In this document: piece by piece, positions 39,846 to 48,534 of the stretch | Layout of the letters: the number at the start of each line of letters is the position of its first letter | How positions within the stretch are numbered: position 1 is the first letter of the stretch | DNA from: Colwellia sp. C1TZA3 | GTDB taxonomy: Bacteria > Pseudomonadota > Gammaproteobacteria > Enterobacterales > Alteromonadaceae | Reading direction: 5' to 3' | Length of the DNA: 64,000 nt | Assembly: GCF_007954265.1 (NCBI RefSeq) | Contig: NZ_VOLS01000010.1 | Location: 1 to 64,000 of the forward strand | Notes under the pieces: generated by a model | The model's database searches: none | What the model saw: only the letters and a program-made list of their open reading frames with translations | What the model was told of the DNA's origin: nothing | Program-made: the position numbers and the translations under genes

Positions 39846-40235
39846 TTAACCTTCAATAATCTCAGTTAAAGAAGCCAACGTTTTACCATGTGGGATCGGT
39901 TGTTTAGATTCAGGATCAACTTGAACAAAAACAATATCATCAGCCAAACATATTGTTTTTTTCGTCACCTTATTACGCATAATGCATGTGATAGTAATCG
40001 AGGTATTTCCAACCGCTTTAGTTGATAAACCAAACTCAACAATGTCACCCTGTTGAGCCGGTGATTCAAAATGTATGGCGCCAATATGCTTAGTAACCAA
40101 ACAGTTTGTTTCTAGTTGGCATATGGCATATATAGCAGCTTCCTCATCAATCCAAGCTAATGCCCGACCACCGAAGAGTGAATTAGCATAATTTAAATCA
40201 TTAGGTAGAATTAATCGACGAGATAAAAAGCGCAT
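39846..40235 (-). CDS. Acyl-CoA thioesterase, YciA-like hotdog fold
   Basis: A 129-residue single-hotdog protein. NYANSLFGGRALAWIDEEAA is the hotdog nucleotide/CoA-binding block of the YciA/BACH family with the catalytic Asp, and GAIHFESPAQQGDIVEF is the following strand pair. It should hydrolyse acyl-CoA thioesters in the cytosol. The next gene upstream is the FabH-like synthase, 68 bases away, suggesting a link to acyl metabolism. Confidence 0.87.
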   Translation of the reverse strand: MRFLSRRLILPNDLNYANSLFGGRALAWIDEEAAIYAICQLETNCLVTKHIGAIHFESPAQQGDIVEFGLSTKAVGNTSITITCIMRNKVTKKTICLADDIVFVQVDPESKQPIPHGKTLASLTEIIEG

Positions 40236-40302
40236 GGGTATCCTTATTACAGCGATAAGCTAACCAGAAGTAGTGTTAGCTTATAAACAAAAAATTAATT
40301 TT

Positions 40303-41373
40303 TTACACAGATTTGCCAGCAATAATGTCTTGTACTAGTTCCAAGCCAGATTGCTTACATTCAGGTAAATTGACATCGGTTGTTGATAAAGCATGGGTTC
40401 TATCACCCCATTTCACAACATGAGCGCTCCATGTTAAACCACCACCAAAGGCTGGAAGCAACACATAAGATTGCTGCGCAATGAAGCCTTCTTCTATCGC
40501 TTCGACAAAGGCCACTAAGGTTGTTGCCGCTGACATGTTGCCATATTTATGAATGTTGATAAATACCTTTTCTTTGTCCATTTTAAGACGTTTTACTAGG
40601 GTATCAATAATACGTAAATTTGCTTGATGAGGAACAACACTGGCCATTTGGTCAGCACTGAGTTGCGCTTGTGCTAGTGCTTTTTCACAGGCCTGCGCCA
40701 TACCTGAAACCGCTTTTTTAAAAATATCTGGTCCTAAAAACGCCCAATTAGACTGTCCAAGCAAACGTCCTTTATTAGCATATTTCATGCCCCAGCCTTC
40801 AACAGCCAGAATATCTCGGGATTCGCCATAGCATCCTAAAGCTTGCGTTATAACGCCAGTTTCTTCTGCACTTTCTTCTAAATAAAGCGCTGCTGCACCG
40901 TCACCAAATAAGACAGCAACATCACGGTTACTCCAGTCCATAATAGGCGAAATAGTTTCAGCGCCAATAATCAGTGCTGATTTAACCACTCCGCTTTTTA
41001 TCATAGATGTTGCAACGCTTAAACTATACATGCCACCAGTACAGGCTGTACTAACATCCATGCAAGCGGCATTCTCAGCTCCTAGTAAACGCTGGACATT
41101 AGAGGCCGCGTTAGGACAGATCTGATCAAATGTGGTGCTGCCAAAAACAATCAACTCAACATCTTTGGCGGTTTTACCTGCAGCAGCCAATGCTCTCGCA
41201 CAGGCAACATGGGCTAACTCACTGACAGTAACATGAGAAATTCTTCGCTCTTTCATACCAGTGCGAGAAGTTATCCATTGGTCATCTGTTTCTAAAAACG
41301 TGGCTAAATCATCATTGGTAAGAATAGCGGGCGGTAAGCACTTGCCCCAACCGGTAATTGCTGCGTATGTCAT
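40303..41373 (-). CDS. 3-oxoacyl-ACP synthase III-like enzyme (FabH family)
   Basis: A 356-residue thiolase-fold condensing enzyme. Catalytic Cys lies in MDVSTACTGGMYS, His in VVPHQANLR and Asn in YGNMSAA, the FabH triad. The start is ATG 41373 (MTYAAITGWGKCLPP) with AAGG six bases upstream; the frame extends to 41439. No other fatty-acid biosynthesis genes are adjacent, so it may be a second FabH paralogue for initiating or special acyl chains rather than the main cellular one. Confidence 0.88.
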   Translation of the reverse strand: MTYAAITGWGKCLPPAILTNDDLATFLETDDQWITSRTGMKERRISHVTVSELAHVACARALAAAGKTAKDVELIVFGSTTFDQICPNAASNVQRLLGAENAACMDVSTACTGGMYSLSVATSMIKSGVVKSALIIGAETISPIMDWSNRDVAVLFGDGAAALYLEESAEETGVITQALGCYGESRDILAVEGWGMKYANKGRLLGQSNWAFLGPDIFKKAVSGMAQACEKALAQAQLSADQMASVVPHQANLRIIDTLVKRLKMDKEKVFINIHKYGNMSAATTLVAFVEAIEEGFIAQQSYVLLPAFGGGLTWSAHVVKWGDRTHALSTTDVNLPECKQSGLELVQDIIAGKSV

Positions 41374-41485
41374 AGGAAACCTTATTTTGCTGTTATTTTT
41401 ACTTTTAAAAAGCAAAGAATAGTTTTTTTTTATAGTCATATCATACTACAAAAAACAGTATTTTAACGGCTATTTACCGTATTTA

Positions 41486-41665
41486 CACCAAGTTGATTTA
41501 AAATTAGGTCTGTCGATAAAGGCTAGCATTAAAGACCTTATAAAAAATCAGCGTTTTTACCTCTCCTGTCCTCCTACTTGTTTTCTACCTGTGAGTTATT
41601 TTATTATTTTTTACAGGGGGGAAAGGAAGGAGAAAACAATGAGGAAAGACTAAAACCTTTTGGGC
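41486..41665. repeat. Third repeat type, copy 1 (diverged, hairpin-containing)
   Basis: About 180 bp starting CACCAAGTTGATTTA and carrying an imperfect long hairpin at 41571-41632 (CTCCTACTTG ... GGAAGGAG). It aligns with copy 2 at 41678 across the whole length. The right boundary is approximate. Confidence 0.65.
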
Positions 41666-41677
41666 TGGCTGTACTTA

Positions 41678-41853
41678 TGCCAAGTTGGTTTAACATTTAT
41701 TTAATCGGTAAAAATTAGTATTAAAAACCACCTAAAAAGTCAGTATTTTTTTACTTCTCCTGCTCTTCTCCTTCTTTTCTCCCTGTGAGTTATTTTATTA
41801 TTTTTCACAGGGAGAAAAGAAGGAGAAATACTGAGAAAAAAACCACATTGGCG
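41678..41853. repeat. Third repeat type, copy 2, with 23-bp perfect hairpin
   Basis: About 176 bp with inverted ends (GCCAAGTTGGTTT / AAACCACATTGGC), preceded by TTA. Inside it, 41766-41788 and 41805-41827 form a perfect 23-bp hairpin with a 16-base AT loop. It sits directly against the nfeD remnant. Confidence 0.75.
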
Positions 41854-42556
41854 TAGGAGTAGCGGGTATTGTCGGCGGTATATCGTTACTTATCGCCTTA
41901 TATGCCCTACAGTTACTGCCACTAAATTTTGCGGGTGTTGCCCTACTGTTGTTAGGCGTAACACTCATGGTAATGGAATCACTAATACCAAGCTTTGGTA
42001 TTTTTAGCCTCGGCGGTTTTGACGCATTTTTTTAGGCTCGATCCTTTCATACCAATTTCATTAAGTTTGTGATCTTGTTGTGCGCAGGAAAAATAACTCA
42101 AGGTAAGGCGCTCGATTGAGCAATAGCTGGCTATTGGGATTGAGAGCAACACAGCCTTGAGCTATTTTAACTAGTACAAGTGAGCAATAACTTAATGGGA
42201 TTGGTATTATTCGACACTAAGCTTGAGCAATTTAAAATATCTCTACCATTGATTGCCGGTTTTGCTTTTCTCCTGCACTATTTATTATCTTTGACTTGGG
42301 ATTTATCTACCGAGCACAAAAAAATAAAATAGTCAGTGGTCAATAAGAAATAGTTAAGGCTTGGGTTACGGTGGAGATTGACTTCACTGATGAGGGTTAT
42401 GTGCTCTTTAATGGCGAGCGTTGGGCGGCTAGCAGCCAACTAGCCTTGGAAAAAAATCAACAGGTACAAGTGCAAGAAATTAATCACCTAACCCTTGTTT
42501 TTGCACCAGCACTAAACGCAACAACTAAGGAGCAAGATAATGACTTCATTATTTAA
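41854..42556 (+). pseudogene. Decayed nfeD (membrane-bound serine protease-type) fragment
   Basis: Remnant of a long NfeD protein, normally an inner-membrane protein paired with a slipin. The membrane part reads GVAGIVGGISLLIALYALQL and VMVMESLIPSFGIFSLGG-like sequence; the C-terminal OB-fold reads TVEIDFTDEGYVLFNGERW. Lesions seen: the N-terminal ClpP-like protease domain is missing; a one-base shift near 42030; a family A insertion at 42050-42206; a second shift near 42275; and a nonsense codon at 42344-42346 (VSGQ-stop-E). It overlaps the slipin remnant as a normal operon would. Confidence 0.85.
42050..42206 (-). repeat. Family A MITE-like repeat, copy 7, inside nfeD
   Basis: 157-bp reverse copy within the nfeD remnant. 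Right flank is TTA (42207-42209), left flank TCA (42047-42049), a one-base decayed duplication. Removing it restores the expected GSIL-LFDTKL reading. Confidence 0.9.
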
Positions 42557-42746
42557 TAATTTAGAATTATTCACCGGCTCAATTATACTTTTACTTATTG
42601 CCTTTTTGTTAAGTGCTTTTAGAGTTTTACAATAATATGAACGTGGGGTTATTTTTTTACTTGGACGATTTTATAGCGTGAGAGGGCTTGGTTTTATTAT
42701 CGTTATTCCGTTTATCCAACAAAACACGAACGACCTCGTTGACTAA
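42540..42746 (+). pseudogene. Decayed slipin (stomatin/SPFH family) 5' fragment
   Basis: Starts with an N-terminal membrane helix (SLFNNLELFTGSIILLLIA), then a stop codon where the family has Glu, followed by YERGVIFLLGRFYSVRGLG, the diagnostic slipin opening. Only about 65 codons remain and the SPFH domain is gone. Slipins form membrane scaffolds with NfeD partners, so both genes of the pair are lost. Confidence 0.82.
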
Positions 42747-42881
42747 TAAAGAGCATATTATATGATAATGTTCTAGTCGAAATAGCTAGAAAAGACAGAA
42801 GTATAATCACGTTGTGTGCGTTTGCTGTTTTTATTATCAGGTCCTAAGTGTGTAAATGTATTTAGGACGGGCAATCCATAC

Positions 42882-42911
42882 AAAAAAGCCCGCATAAGAA
42901 GCGGGCTTTTT
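42882..42911 (-). terminator. Terminator after ybaB
   Basis: Stem GCCCGC / GCGGGC with seven-base loop and flanking A/T runs, 14 bases past the ybaB stop (minus direction). Confidence 0.9.
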
Positions 42912-42924
42912 CATAGACTTAAAA

Positions 42925-43251
42925 CTAAAACGGCATTTTCATCCCTGGAGGCATTTGCATACCACCAGTTAAAGCACCCATTTTATCTTTATTTTGCTCT
43001 TCAACGCGACGTACAGCATCATTCATTGCTGCGGCGACTAAGTCTTCAAGCATATCTTTATCGTCTGCTATTAAGCTGTCATCGATAATAACACGACGTA
43101 CGTTATGGTTACCTGTCATGGTCACTTTGACCATACCTGCACCCGCTTCGCCGGTCACTTCCATTTTAGCTAAATCTTCTTGTGCTTTTGCCATTTTAGC
43201 TTGCATTTCTTGGGCTTGCTTCATTAAGTTGCCCATGCCACCTTTCATCAT
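42925..43251 (-). CDS. ybaB: YbaB/EbfC-family nucleoid-associated protein
   Basis: A 108-residue DNA-binding dimer of the YbaB/EbfC family, recognised by its Met/Gln-rich first helix ([20 protein letters not shown]), [18 protein letters not shown] and the MAGALT-like C-terminal glycine/methionine tail. It follows dnaX by 66 bases as in E. coli, but recR, normally next, is absent and decayed DNA follows instead. Confidence 0.95.
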   Translation of the reverse strand: MMKGGMGNLMKQAQEMQAKMAKAQEDLAKMEVTGEAGAGMVKVTMTGNHNVRRVIIDDSLIADDKDMLEDLVAAAMNDAVRRVEEQNKDKMGALTGGMQMPPGMKMPF

Positions 43252-43317
43252 AATTTTCTCTCCAAATGTAATATGCCGCCAAAGATAGTAGTTAACGGCT
43301 AAAAATTCAAGTAGCGA

Positions 43318-45573
43318 TTAACGCGCTACAACAGTTTCTTGGTAAAGCTCAGCTTGAAATTGTTGTTGCAGTGCAATAACAATTTCGTCTTCAGCTAACA
43401 CTTGCTGTGCATATTCATAGCGCTTGGCATTAATATCTGTTTGGATTTGATAAGGATCCGCAACAGTTTTTTCAACAATGTTTACTTCAACTGTGATTTT
43501 ACGTTGTAGATATTCAGATATTTGTGCTTCTAATTGCTTATGTGCAGCATCACTATTTAAGTGCTTAATGGCTTGATCTAATTGTAAAATCAATAAATCG
43601 TCAGTAGACCTAGCATCGATAGTAGCATGTATTGCTAGCTGTCTTAGGCGCGCGAGCAAAGACATGCTGTCGATCATATGTGCCCATTTATCAACTTGGT
43701 TTGCTAATTTGATCGTCGCTGGGTTAATAATACCTTCATTATAGGGCTGTTCAGGTAATGTTGCTATGTCAGGCACATTAGGCTGCTCTGTGGCATTATT
43801 TTTTACCGGGTCTACACTCGTGTCCTCGTTGGTATTTAATGATGGACGCAGGACCACGCCATTAGGCTTTTTTGAGCTATTCTCCATTGACTTTTTACGA
43901 CTTCTGAGCATATTTCGTGTCGCGATTGCTGCCGCAACTGGCGATTCAAATGGCTTTTTATCATCACTTCCCTGCGGCAAGTCGGTACTATCGTTACTCG
44001 CGCTAACAATAGACTTATCTTCCTCACCGTGATTAGCAGTAGGTGTTTGAACAATAATATTTTGATCAATTTCGCTATGCTCAGGCTGTAATGTCTGTAT
44101 TGCGGTTATCGGCTCAATAAGCGCATTAGCTTGATGTTCAATTGCCCGCATTTCTTCTGCTAAAACATCATTAGCTTCAAGTTCTTGATTAGGAGCTATA
44201 GCCGCATCGGGAATCGATGTTTCTTCATTTATATTAACGCTTGATTGCTGTTGAATATCTTCCATGCTCTCAGGTCGATTATCACTAGATTTAACCTGGT
44301 TCTGCGCAGCATCAGCCAATATTTCTCTGTTAGTTGAGCTCAGCGAATCAGCCTCTGGTAAGACTGATTTTTTTTCTGGATTGAGGTTTTCGTCCAGATT
44401 AGCGCTAGCATTAGCTAATAACTTTGAATCACTAAACGAAATTTCATCAGATATTTCTTTACCTGCTTCTGGTAAATTATCGCTATTAACAACCGGTTTA
44501 AAAGCCAGTAAGCGTAATAACATCATATCAAATGCAGCTTGTTCATCATCTGCATAAGGTAAATCTTTTCTGGCTGTTAAAACTATTTGATAATACAGCT
44601 GAACATCTTCAGGCGACATTAACTGACAGAAACGCGTTAGCAGTTGTTGGTGCTCTACCGGTAAGCTAAAATTAGCTTTAACCACCTGTGTCATCGCTAT
44701 TTGGTGCAATAGTTGGATTAGCTCAGCTGACAATCGGCTATAGCTTGGCGCATATGAGGCAATAACCAGTGAAAGCTGCATTAACGCTGCAGAGTCTTGT
44801 TTCAATAAGGCGATGATAATTTTAAAGACCCAATCTCGGTCAACGCCCCCTAACATTTGCTGAACGTCATTTCTGCTTATATTGCCATTACCCTGCGCAA
44901 TACATTGGTCGGTCAAACTCAAGCAGTCGCGCATGCTGCCACGAGCTGCTTTAGCTAGTAACGCAATTGATTCATCATCAAATGCTACGGCTTCTTTTGT
45001 TAGTATTTCAATGATTTTATCGCTAATTTGCTTAATCGTTAGCGCTTTTAAATGAAACTGTAAACAACGAGAAAGTACCGTAACGGGTAGCTTTTGTGGA
45101 TCAGTGGTCGCAAGAATGAACTTTACATGCTCAGGAGGTTCTTCAAGTGTCTTTAATAAGGCATTGAAGCTACTACGTGACAACATATGAACTTCATCAA
45201 TCAAGTAGACCTTATATCGACCTCTTGTTGGTGCATATTGTACGTTATCTAAAATTTCACGAGTATCGTCAACTTTAGTACGAGAGGCGGCATCAATTTC
45301 AAGTAAGTCTACAAAGCGACCTTGGTCGATATCCACGCAAGCATCACAAGTGCCACAAGGCGTTGCGGTGATGCCTGTTTCGCAATTTAGACTTTTAGCA
45401 AAAATTCTCGCAATGGTAGTTTTACCGACACCACGCGTTCCAGTGAATAGGTAAGCATGATGTAGCCTTTGTTGGGTTAGGGCATTAACCAAAACAGTAA
45501 CAACATGTTCTTGGCCCATCAACTCACTAAAGGATTTTGGTCGCCATTTTCTTGCTAAAACCTGATAGCTCAT
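43318..45573 (-). CDS. dnaX: DNA polymerase III subunits tau and gamma
   Basis: DnaX is the clamp-loader ATPase of the replicase. The 751 residues have the AAA+ domain (GTRGVGKTTIARIFAK, LIDEVHMLSR), the four-cysteine zinc finger (CETGITATPCGTCDAC), sensor and collar domains, a long acidic linker, and a C-terminal tau region for DnaE and DnaB contact. In the linker is A AAA AAG at codons 567-569 (43867-43873) with a Shine-Dalgarno-like GGAG eight bases before and a stem eight bases after. A -1 shift would add one Ala and stop at TAA, giving a gamma form of about 570 residues. Confidence 0.97.
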   Translation of the reverse strand: MSYQVLARKWRPKSFSELMGQEHVVTVLVNALTQQRLHHAYLFTGTRGVGKTTIARIFAKSLNCETGITATPCGTCDACVDIDQGRFVDLLEIDAASRTKVDDTREILDNVQYAPTRGRYKVYLIDEVHMLSRSSFNALLKTLEEPPEHVKFILATTDPQKLPVTVLSRCLQFHLKALTIKQISDKIIEILTKEAVAFDDESIALLAKAARGSMRDCLSLTDQCIAQGNGNISRNDVQQMLGGVDRDWVFKIIIALLKQDSAALMQLSLVIASYAPSYSRLSAELIQLLHQIAMTQVVKANFSLPVEHQQLLTRFCQLMSPEDVQLYYQIVLTARKDLPYADDEQAAFDMMLLRLLAFKPVVNSDNLPEAGKEISDEISFSDSKLLANASANLDENLNPEKKSVLPEADSLSSTNREILADAAQNQVKSSDNRPESMEDIQQQSSVNINEETSIPDAAIAPNQELEANDVLAEEMRAIEHQANALIEPITAIQTLQPEHSEIDQNIIVQTPTANHGEEDKSIVSASNDSTDLPQGSDDKKPFESPVAAAIATRNMLRSRKKSMENSSKKPNGVVLRPSLNTNEDTSVDPVKNNATEQPNVPDIATLPEQPYNEGIINPATIKLANQVDKWAHMIDSMSLLARLRQLAIHATIDARSTDDLLILQLDQAIKHLNSDAAHKQLEAQISEYLQRKITVEVNIVEKTVADPYQIQTDINAKRYEYAQQVLAEDEIVIALQQQFQAELYQETVVAR
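43819..43885 (-). promoter_or_regulatory. Programmed -1 frameshift cassette in dnaX
   Basis: Reading the minus strand: GGAG (43885-43882), 8 bases, slippery AAAAAAG (43873-43867) in the frame A AAA AAG, 8 bases, then a stem CGTGGTCCT (43858-43850) paired with AGGACACG (43826-43819) with one bulged G. In the -1 frame GCC is followed at once by TAA. The same three-part layout drives gamma synthesis in E. coli dnaX. Confidence 0.85.
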
Positions 45574-45582
45574 TCTTCAGCC

Positions 45583-46128
45583 TTAATCACCAGCATATTG
45601 CAGTAAAGAGAACACAGATAAATCCATGTCTTCGAGTTTTTTTTCACCACCTAAATCTGGCAACGATATAACAAATGCAGCATCTGTTACCTTCGCACCT
45701 AAACGTCTGATCAGCTTGGTGGTTGCTTCAATAGTCCCACCCGTTGCCAGTAGATCATCAATAATTAAAACATTATCATCTTTGGTTAACGCATCTTGGT
45801 GGATTTCTAAGGTGTCATGCCCATACTCTAGCTGATAATCTTGCCTATAAGTAGCTCTTGGCAACTTACCTGGCTTGCGCACAGGAACAAAGCCTAAGCC
45901 CATCGCTAATGCTAACGGAGCACCAAAAAGAAAGCCACGCGCTTCAGTGCCAACTATCTTAGTAAAACCACCCGCTTTGAATTTATTAGCTAAGATATCT
46001 ATGGTGAGCTTGAACGCTTCAGCGTCATCCAATATACCTGTTACGTCTCTAAACATAATACCGGCTTTTGGATAATCTGGAATGGTGTGAATTGCGGATT
46101 TAAGTGTATTGATTTGTGTTTCAGTCAT
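45583..46128 (-). CDS. apt: Adenine phosphoribosyltransferase
   Basis: Apt salvages adenine to AMP with PRPP. The 181 residues contain [34 protein letters not shown] and the PRPP loop [16 protein letters not shown]. It lies 9 bases upstream of dnaX, as in E. coli apt-dnaX. Confidence 0.98.
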   Translation of the reverse strand: MTETQINTLKSAIHTIPDYPKAGIMFRDVTGILDDAEAFKLTIDILANKFKAGGFTKIVGTEARGFLFGAPLALAMGLGFVPVRKPGKLPRATYRQDYQLEYGHDTLEIHQDALTKDDNVLIIDDLLATGGTIEATTKLIRRLGAKVTDAAFVISLPDLGGEKKLEDMDLSVFSLLQYAGD

Positions 46129-46182
46129 GTTCTAAAAGTCAAAAAATATTTTAGTTACAGAATAAAGCAATTCACTGAAAGA

Positions 46183-46566
46183 TTATAGTAACTGATAGCG
46201 AGTATTTACCGATAGTAAGTTATTTACCAATTTAAGTAGGTTTTCTGCATCAACAGGTTTATCAATTATCGCTAAAAATAAGTCAGTATTGCAAATCAGC
46301 TTTAGCGATTGATGACCTTGCGTTGTCATCAGAATAACCGGTGTATCTGCATAAATTTTATGCTGGCGTATGTGTTTAGTTAACTGAATACCGTTCATGA
46401 TAGGCATCAAGTGATCAACTATGACTAAATCATAGTATCGTTTTTGTAATTTTTCAGAGCCATCTAGACCGTGACACGCTGTATCGACAAAATAACCTTG
46501 AGCGAATAACAATTCACTCAGGCTATTTAGTATTACCGGATTATCATCTACAACAAGAATTTTCAT
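46183..46566 (-). CDS. Stand-alone response-regulator receiver protein (CheY-like)
   Basis: A 127-residue single REC domain: acidic pair VVDDNP, phospho-Asp in DLVIVDHLMPIMNG, the Thr of LMTTQG and the Lys of IIDKPVD. No output domain, so it should signal by protein contact. The ATG at 46566 is chosen; the frame extends to a TTG three codons earlier. No kinase gene is adjacent. Confidence 0.9.
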   Translation of the reverse strand: MKILVVDDNPVILNSLSELLFAQGYFVDTACHGLDGSEKLQKRYYDLVIVDHLMPIMNGIQLTKHIRQHKIYADTPVILMTTQGHQSLKLICNTDLFLAIIDKPVDAENLLKLVNNLLSVNTRYQLL

Positions 46567-46587
46567 TTTAAACAAAACACTTATTGG

Positions 46588-46710
46588 TTAATTTGACAAT
46601 AATGTAAACCAACCGGCCAACATCGGTAATAAAGGTGCTGCAAGCATCACAAACAACGCAATAAATACATGGCGCTTAGACGAGCTATCTTTAAAGTTTT
46701 CTTCTGACAT
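46588..46710 (-). CDS. Small membrane protein (40 residues)
   Basis: A short frame with TTGGAATTGCC before the ATG at 46710. The product starts with a hydrophilic head (MSEENFKDSSSKRH) followed by one strong membrane helix (VFIALFVMLAAPLLPMLAGW) and ends LSN. It lies 21 bases upstream of the receiver gene and could be co-transcribed with it. No family recognised. Confidence 0.55.
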   Translation of the reverse strand: MSEENFKDSSSKRHVFIALFVMLAAPLLPMLAGWFTLLSN

Positions 46711-46796
46711 GGCAATTCCAATGGAGTAACTAAACGGCGCAAATTGTAGACTAAAATAGCTCTTAAAAGTAGCTTTATTTGATTTAGAACAACTAA

Positions 46797-46953
46797 TACC
46801 AATCCCATTAAGTTATTGCTCACTTGTACTAGTTAAAATAGCGCAAGGCTGTGTTGCTCTCACTCCCAATAGCCAGCTATTGCTCAATCGAGCGCCTTAC
46901 CTTGAGTTATTTTTCTTGCGCACAACAAGATCACAAACTTAATGGAACTGGTA
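46797..46953 (+). repeat. Family A MITE-like repeat, copy 8
   Basis: 157-bp copy flanked by TAA (46794-46796 and 46954-46956), in the gap between the small membrane gene and the TonB operon. Confidence 0.9.
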
Positions 46954-47030
46954 TAACTTAACTATTTATTAAATTTTTATTTTAAATTCGATAATAATAT
47001 ATCGACAAGTAATTATTGAGCAGATGGTTA

Positions 47031-47186
47031 TACCAGTTTCATTAATTATCTGGTCTACTTTATACGCAGGGGGATAGCCAAATATAAGGTATTTATTTTA
47101 ATAAACTAGCTGCTTTTATTATTAAATAACGCCGTAGTTAGTTATTTACACCAGTAGAAATGATCAGATAATTAGTGAAATTGGTA
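47031..47186 (+). repeat. Family B repeat, diverged copy 4
   Basis: 156-bp relative of family B with ends TACCAGTTTCATTAATTATC / GATAATTAGTGAAATTGGTA-like and TTA on both sides (47028-47030 and 47187-47189). The interior has diverged, so it is an older or separate subgroup. Confidence 0.8.
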
Positions 47187-47213
47187 TTATGAGTAAGTGA
47201 CTATTCAAAACAT

Positions 47214-47243
47214 AAAAAAACCAGCCTAATTGGCTGGTTTTTA
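47214..47243 (-). terminator. Terminator after the TonB operon
   Basis: CCAGCC-TAAT-TGGCTGG stem with A-run and T-run, 30 bases past the last gene of the operon (minus strand). Confidence 0.9.
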
Positions 47244-47272
47244 GTGTCATATCTATTAATTAAGTATAAAAA

Positions 47273-48532
47273 TTAGATAGAAACGTTCTTCCGTCGTGCT
47301 GTATCTTTAATAAAGCTTTCCCAACCCTTAGCTGACTTACGGGTTTTAGGATCTTTCATGGCTATACTAATCGCTTTATAAGCTTGCTTGTATTGTTCTA
47401 AATAAAAGTGTGATTCTGCGATACTCATTTGCAGTCTACCTTCATTTCTAACACCAAGCTCTATTGCTTTAGTTAATGCTATGATCACTGGCTTAAATTG
47501 CTCATCTTGCTTTAATAACATACCTTGTTTGCTGTAATGCTTAGCAAGGTTAGTCATTTTAGCCAATTCGCCATAATAGCTAGCCGCTTTATCAATATTC
47601 TGAGCAGCGTGCCAAGCATTAGCTAGTGATGATAAATTTTTATCATCACGTGCTACTAAGCCAGAATCGATATGCTTCTCTAGAAGTATCGCTGCTTTGT
47701 ATGGCACTATATTCTGCGAATATAAACTTGCTAGTGTTTTGATTTCAGATTCTTTAACAAGGAAACCTTGTTTATAAGCCAGATCAAGCGTTTGTAGACC
47801 TTTCTGGTAATCTTCAACTAGCAGGTAGAACATACCTAACTGCGTCCACCAAGTTTTATCTTCTGGGAATACTTGGATAACAGTTTCAAGCGTTTCAACA
47901 GCCTCTTTATATTTTTTATTTTCATAAAATGAAGTAATCTTCAATATATAAGGATTCTTGTTTTGCTTGTCACCGTAAGCGGCAATGGCATTATCAGCTG
48001 GAGCAATTATTTCATCTAATTGCTTCAGCGCATAATGGGCATTGGCTATTTTAGTCCAAGTGTTACCATCAGATTCACCCGTAAAATCCATCCAAGCTTT
48101 ATAATTAACTAGTGCTTCTTCATAAGCTTTGGTTTGCATCTGTAAATCAGCTAACAGCTTAATCGCAGCACCGTGATCACCTTCATTGAGGATGTCAGGT
48201 TCTACAGCCATTTTTAGGTATTGAATTGCTTTCGCTTCTTCATCACCCATAGTTGCATACATAACCGCTATAAAACGAGCAACATAAGCTTTGTCGTAAT
48301 CTTTATTAGCATCAATGTCTAAAAGAATAACTAAGGCACCTGGAATATCATCAGCTGAATAAGCTTCAAAGGCCTTACCTACTTTTTTACCAACACTGGG
48401 TCCAACAAGCTGCGTTTTACGTTTTGGTTTTTCAGACTTTTCAGCGCCGGCTGCAGATACTTCTGCAACCATTGGCAATTGAATTAGAACAACTGAAACA
48501 ATTAACAGTAAAGATGAAAAAATCTTATTCAT
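47273..48532 (-). CDS. Exported TPR protein of the TonB operon
   Basis: A 419-residue secreted protein: signal peptide (MNKIFSSLLLIVSVVLIQLP..., cleavage near VSA), a basic linker, then about ten TPR-like helical repeats to the end. It starts 2 bases after the tonB stop. TPR proteins at this position accompany the TtpC-type TonB systems of marine gammaproteobacteria and probably hold the periplasmic TonB complex together; the precise role is inferred. Confidence 0.87.
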   Translation of the reverse strand: MNKIFSSLLLIVSVVLIQLPMVAEVSAAGAEKSEKPKRKTQLVGPSVGKKVGKAFEAYSADDIPGALVILLDIDANKDYDKAYVARFIAVMYATMGDEEAKAIQYLKMAVEPDILNEGDHGAAIKLLADLQMQTKAYEEALVNYKAWMDFTGESDGNTWTKIANAHYALKQLDEIIAPADNAIAAYGDKQNKNPYILKITSFYENKKYKEAVETLETVIQVFPEDKTWWTQLGMFYLLVEDYQKGLQTLDLAYKQGFLVKESEIKTLASLYSQNIVPYKAAILLEKHIDSGLVARDDKNLSSLANAWHAAQNIDKAASYYGELAKMTNLAKHYSKQGMLLKQDEQFKPVIIALTKAIELGVRNEGRLQMSIAESHFYLEQYKQAYKAISIAMKDPKTRKSAKGWESFIKDTARRKNVSI

Positions 48533-48534
48533 TA

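Noticed and set aside
42841-42867. Inverted repeat GTCCTAA...TTAGGAC as an operator
   Set aside because: It lies in decayed DNA beyond the ybaB terminator, with no gene it could control.
42816-43088. Plus-strand frame overlapping ybaB
   Set aside because: Shadow of the ybaB gene and its terminator.
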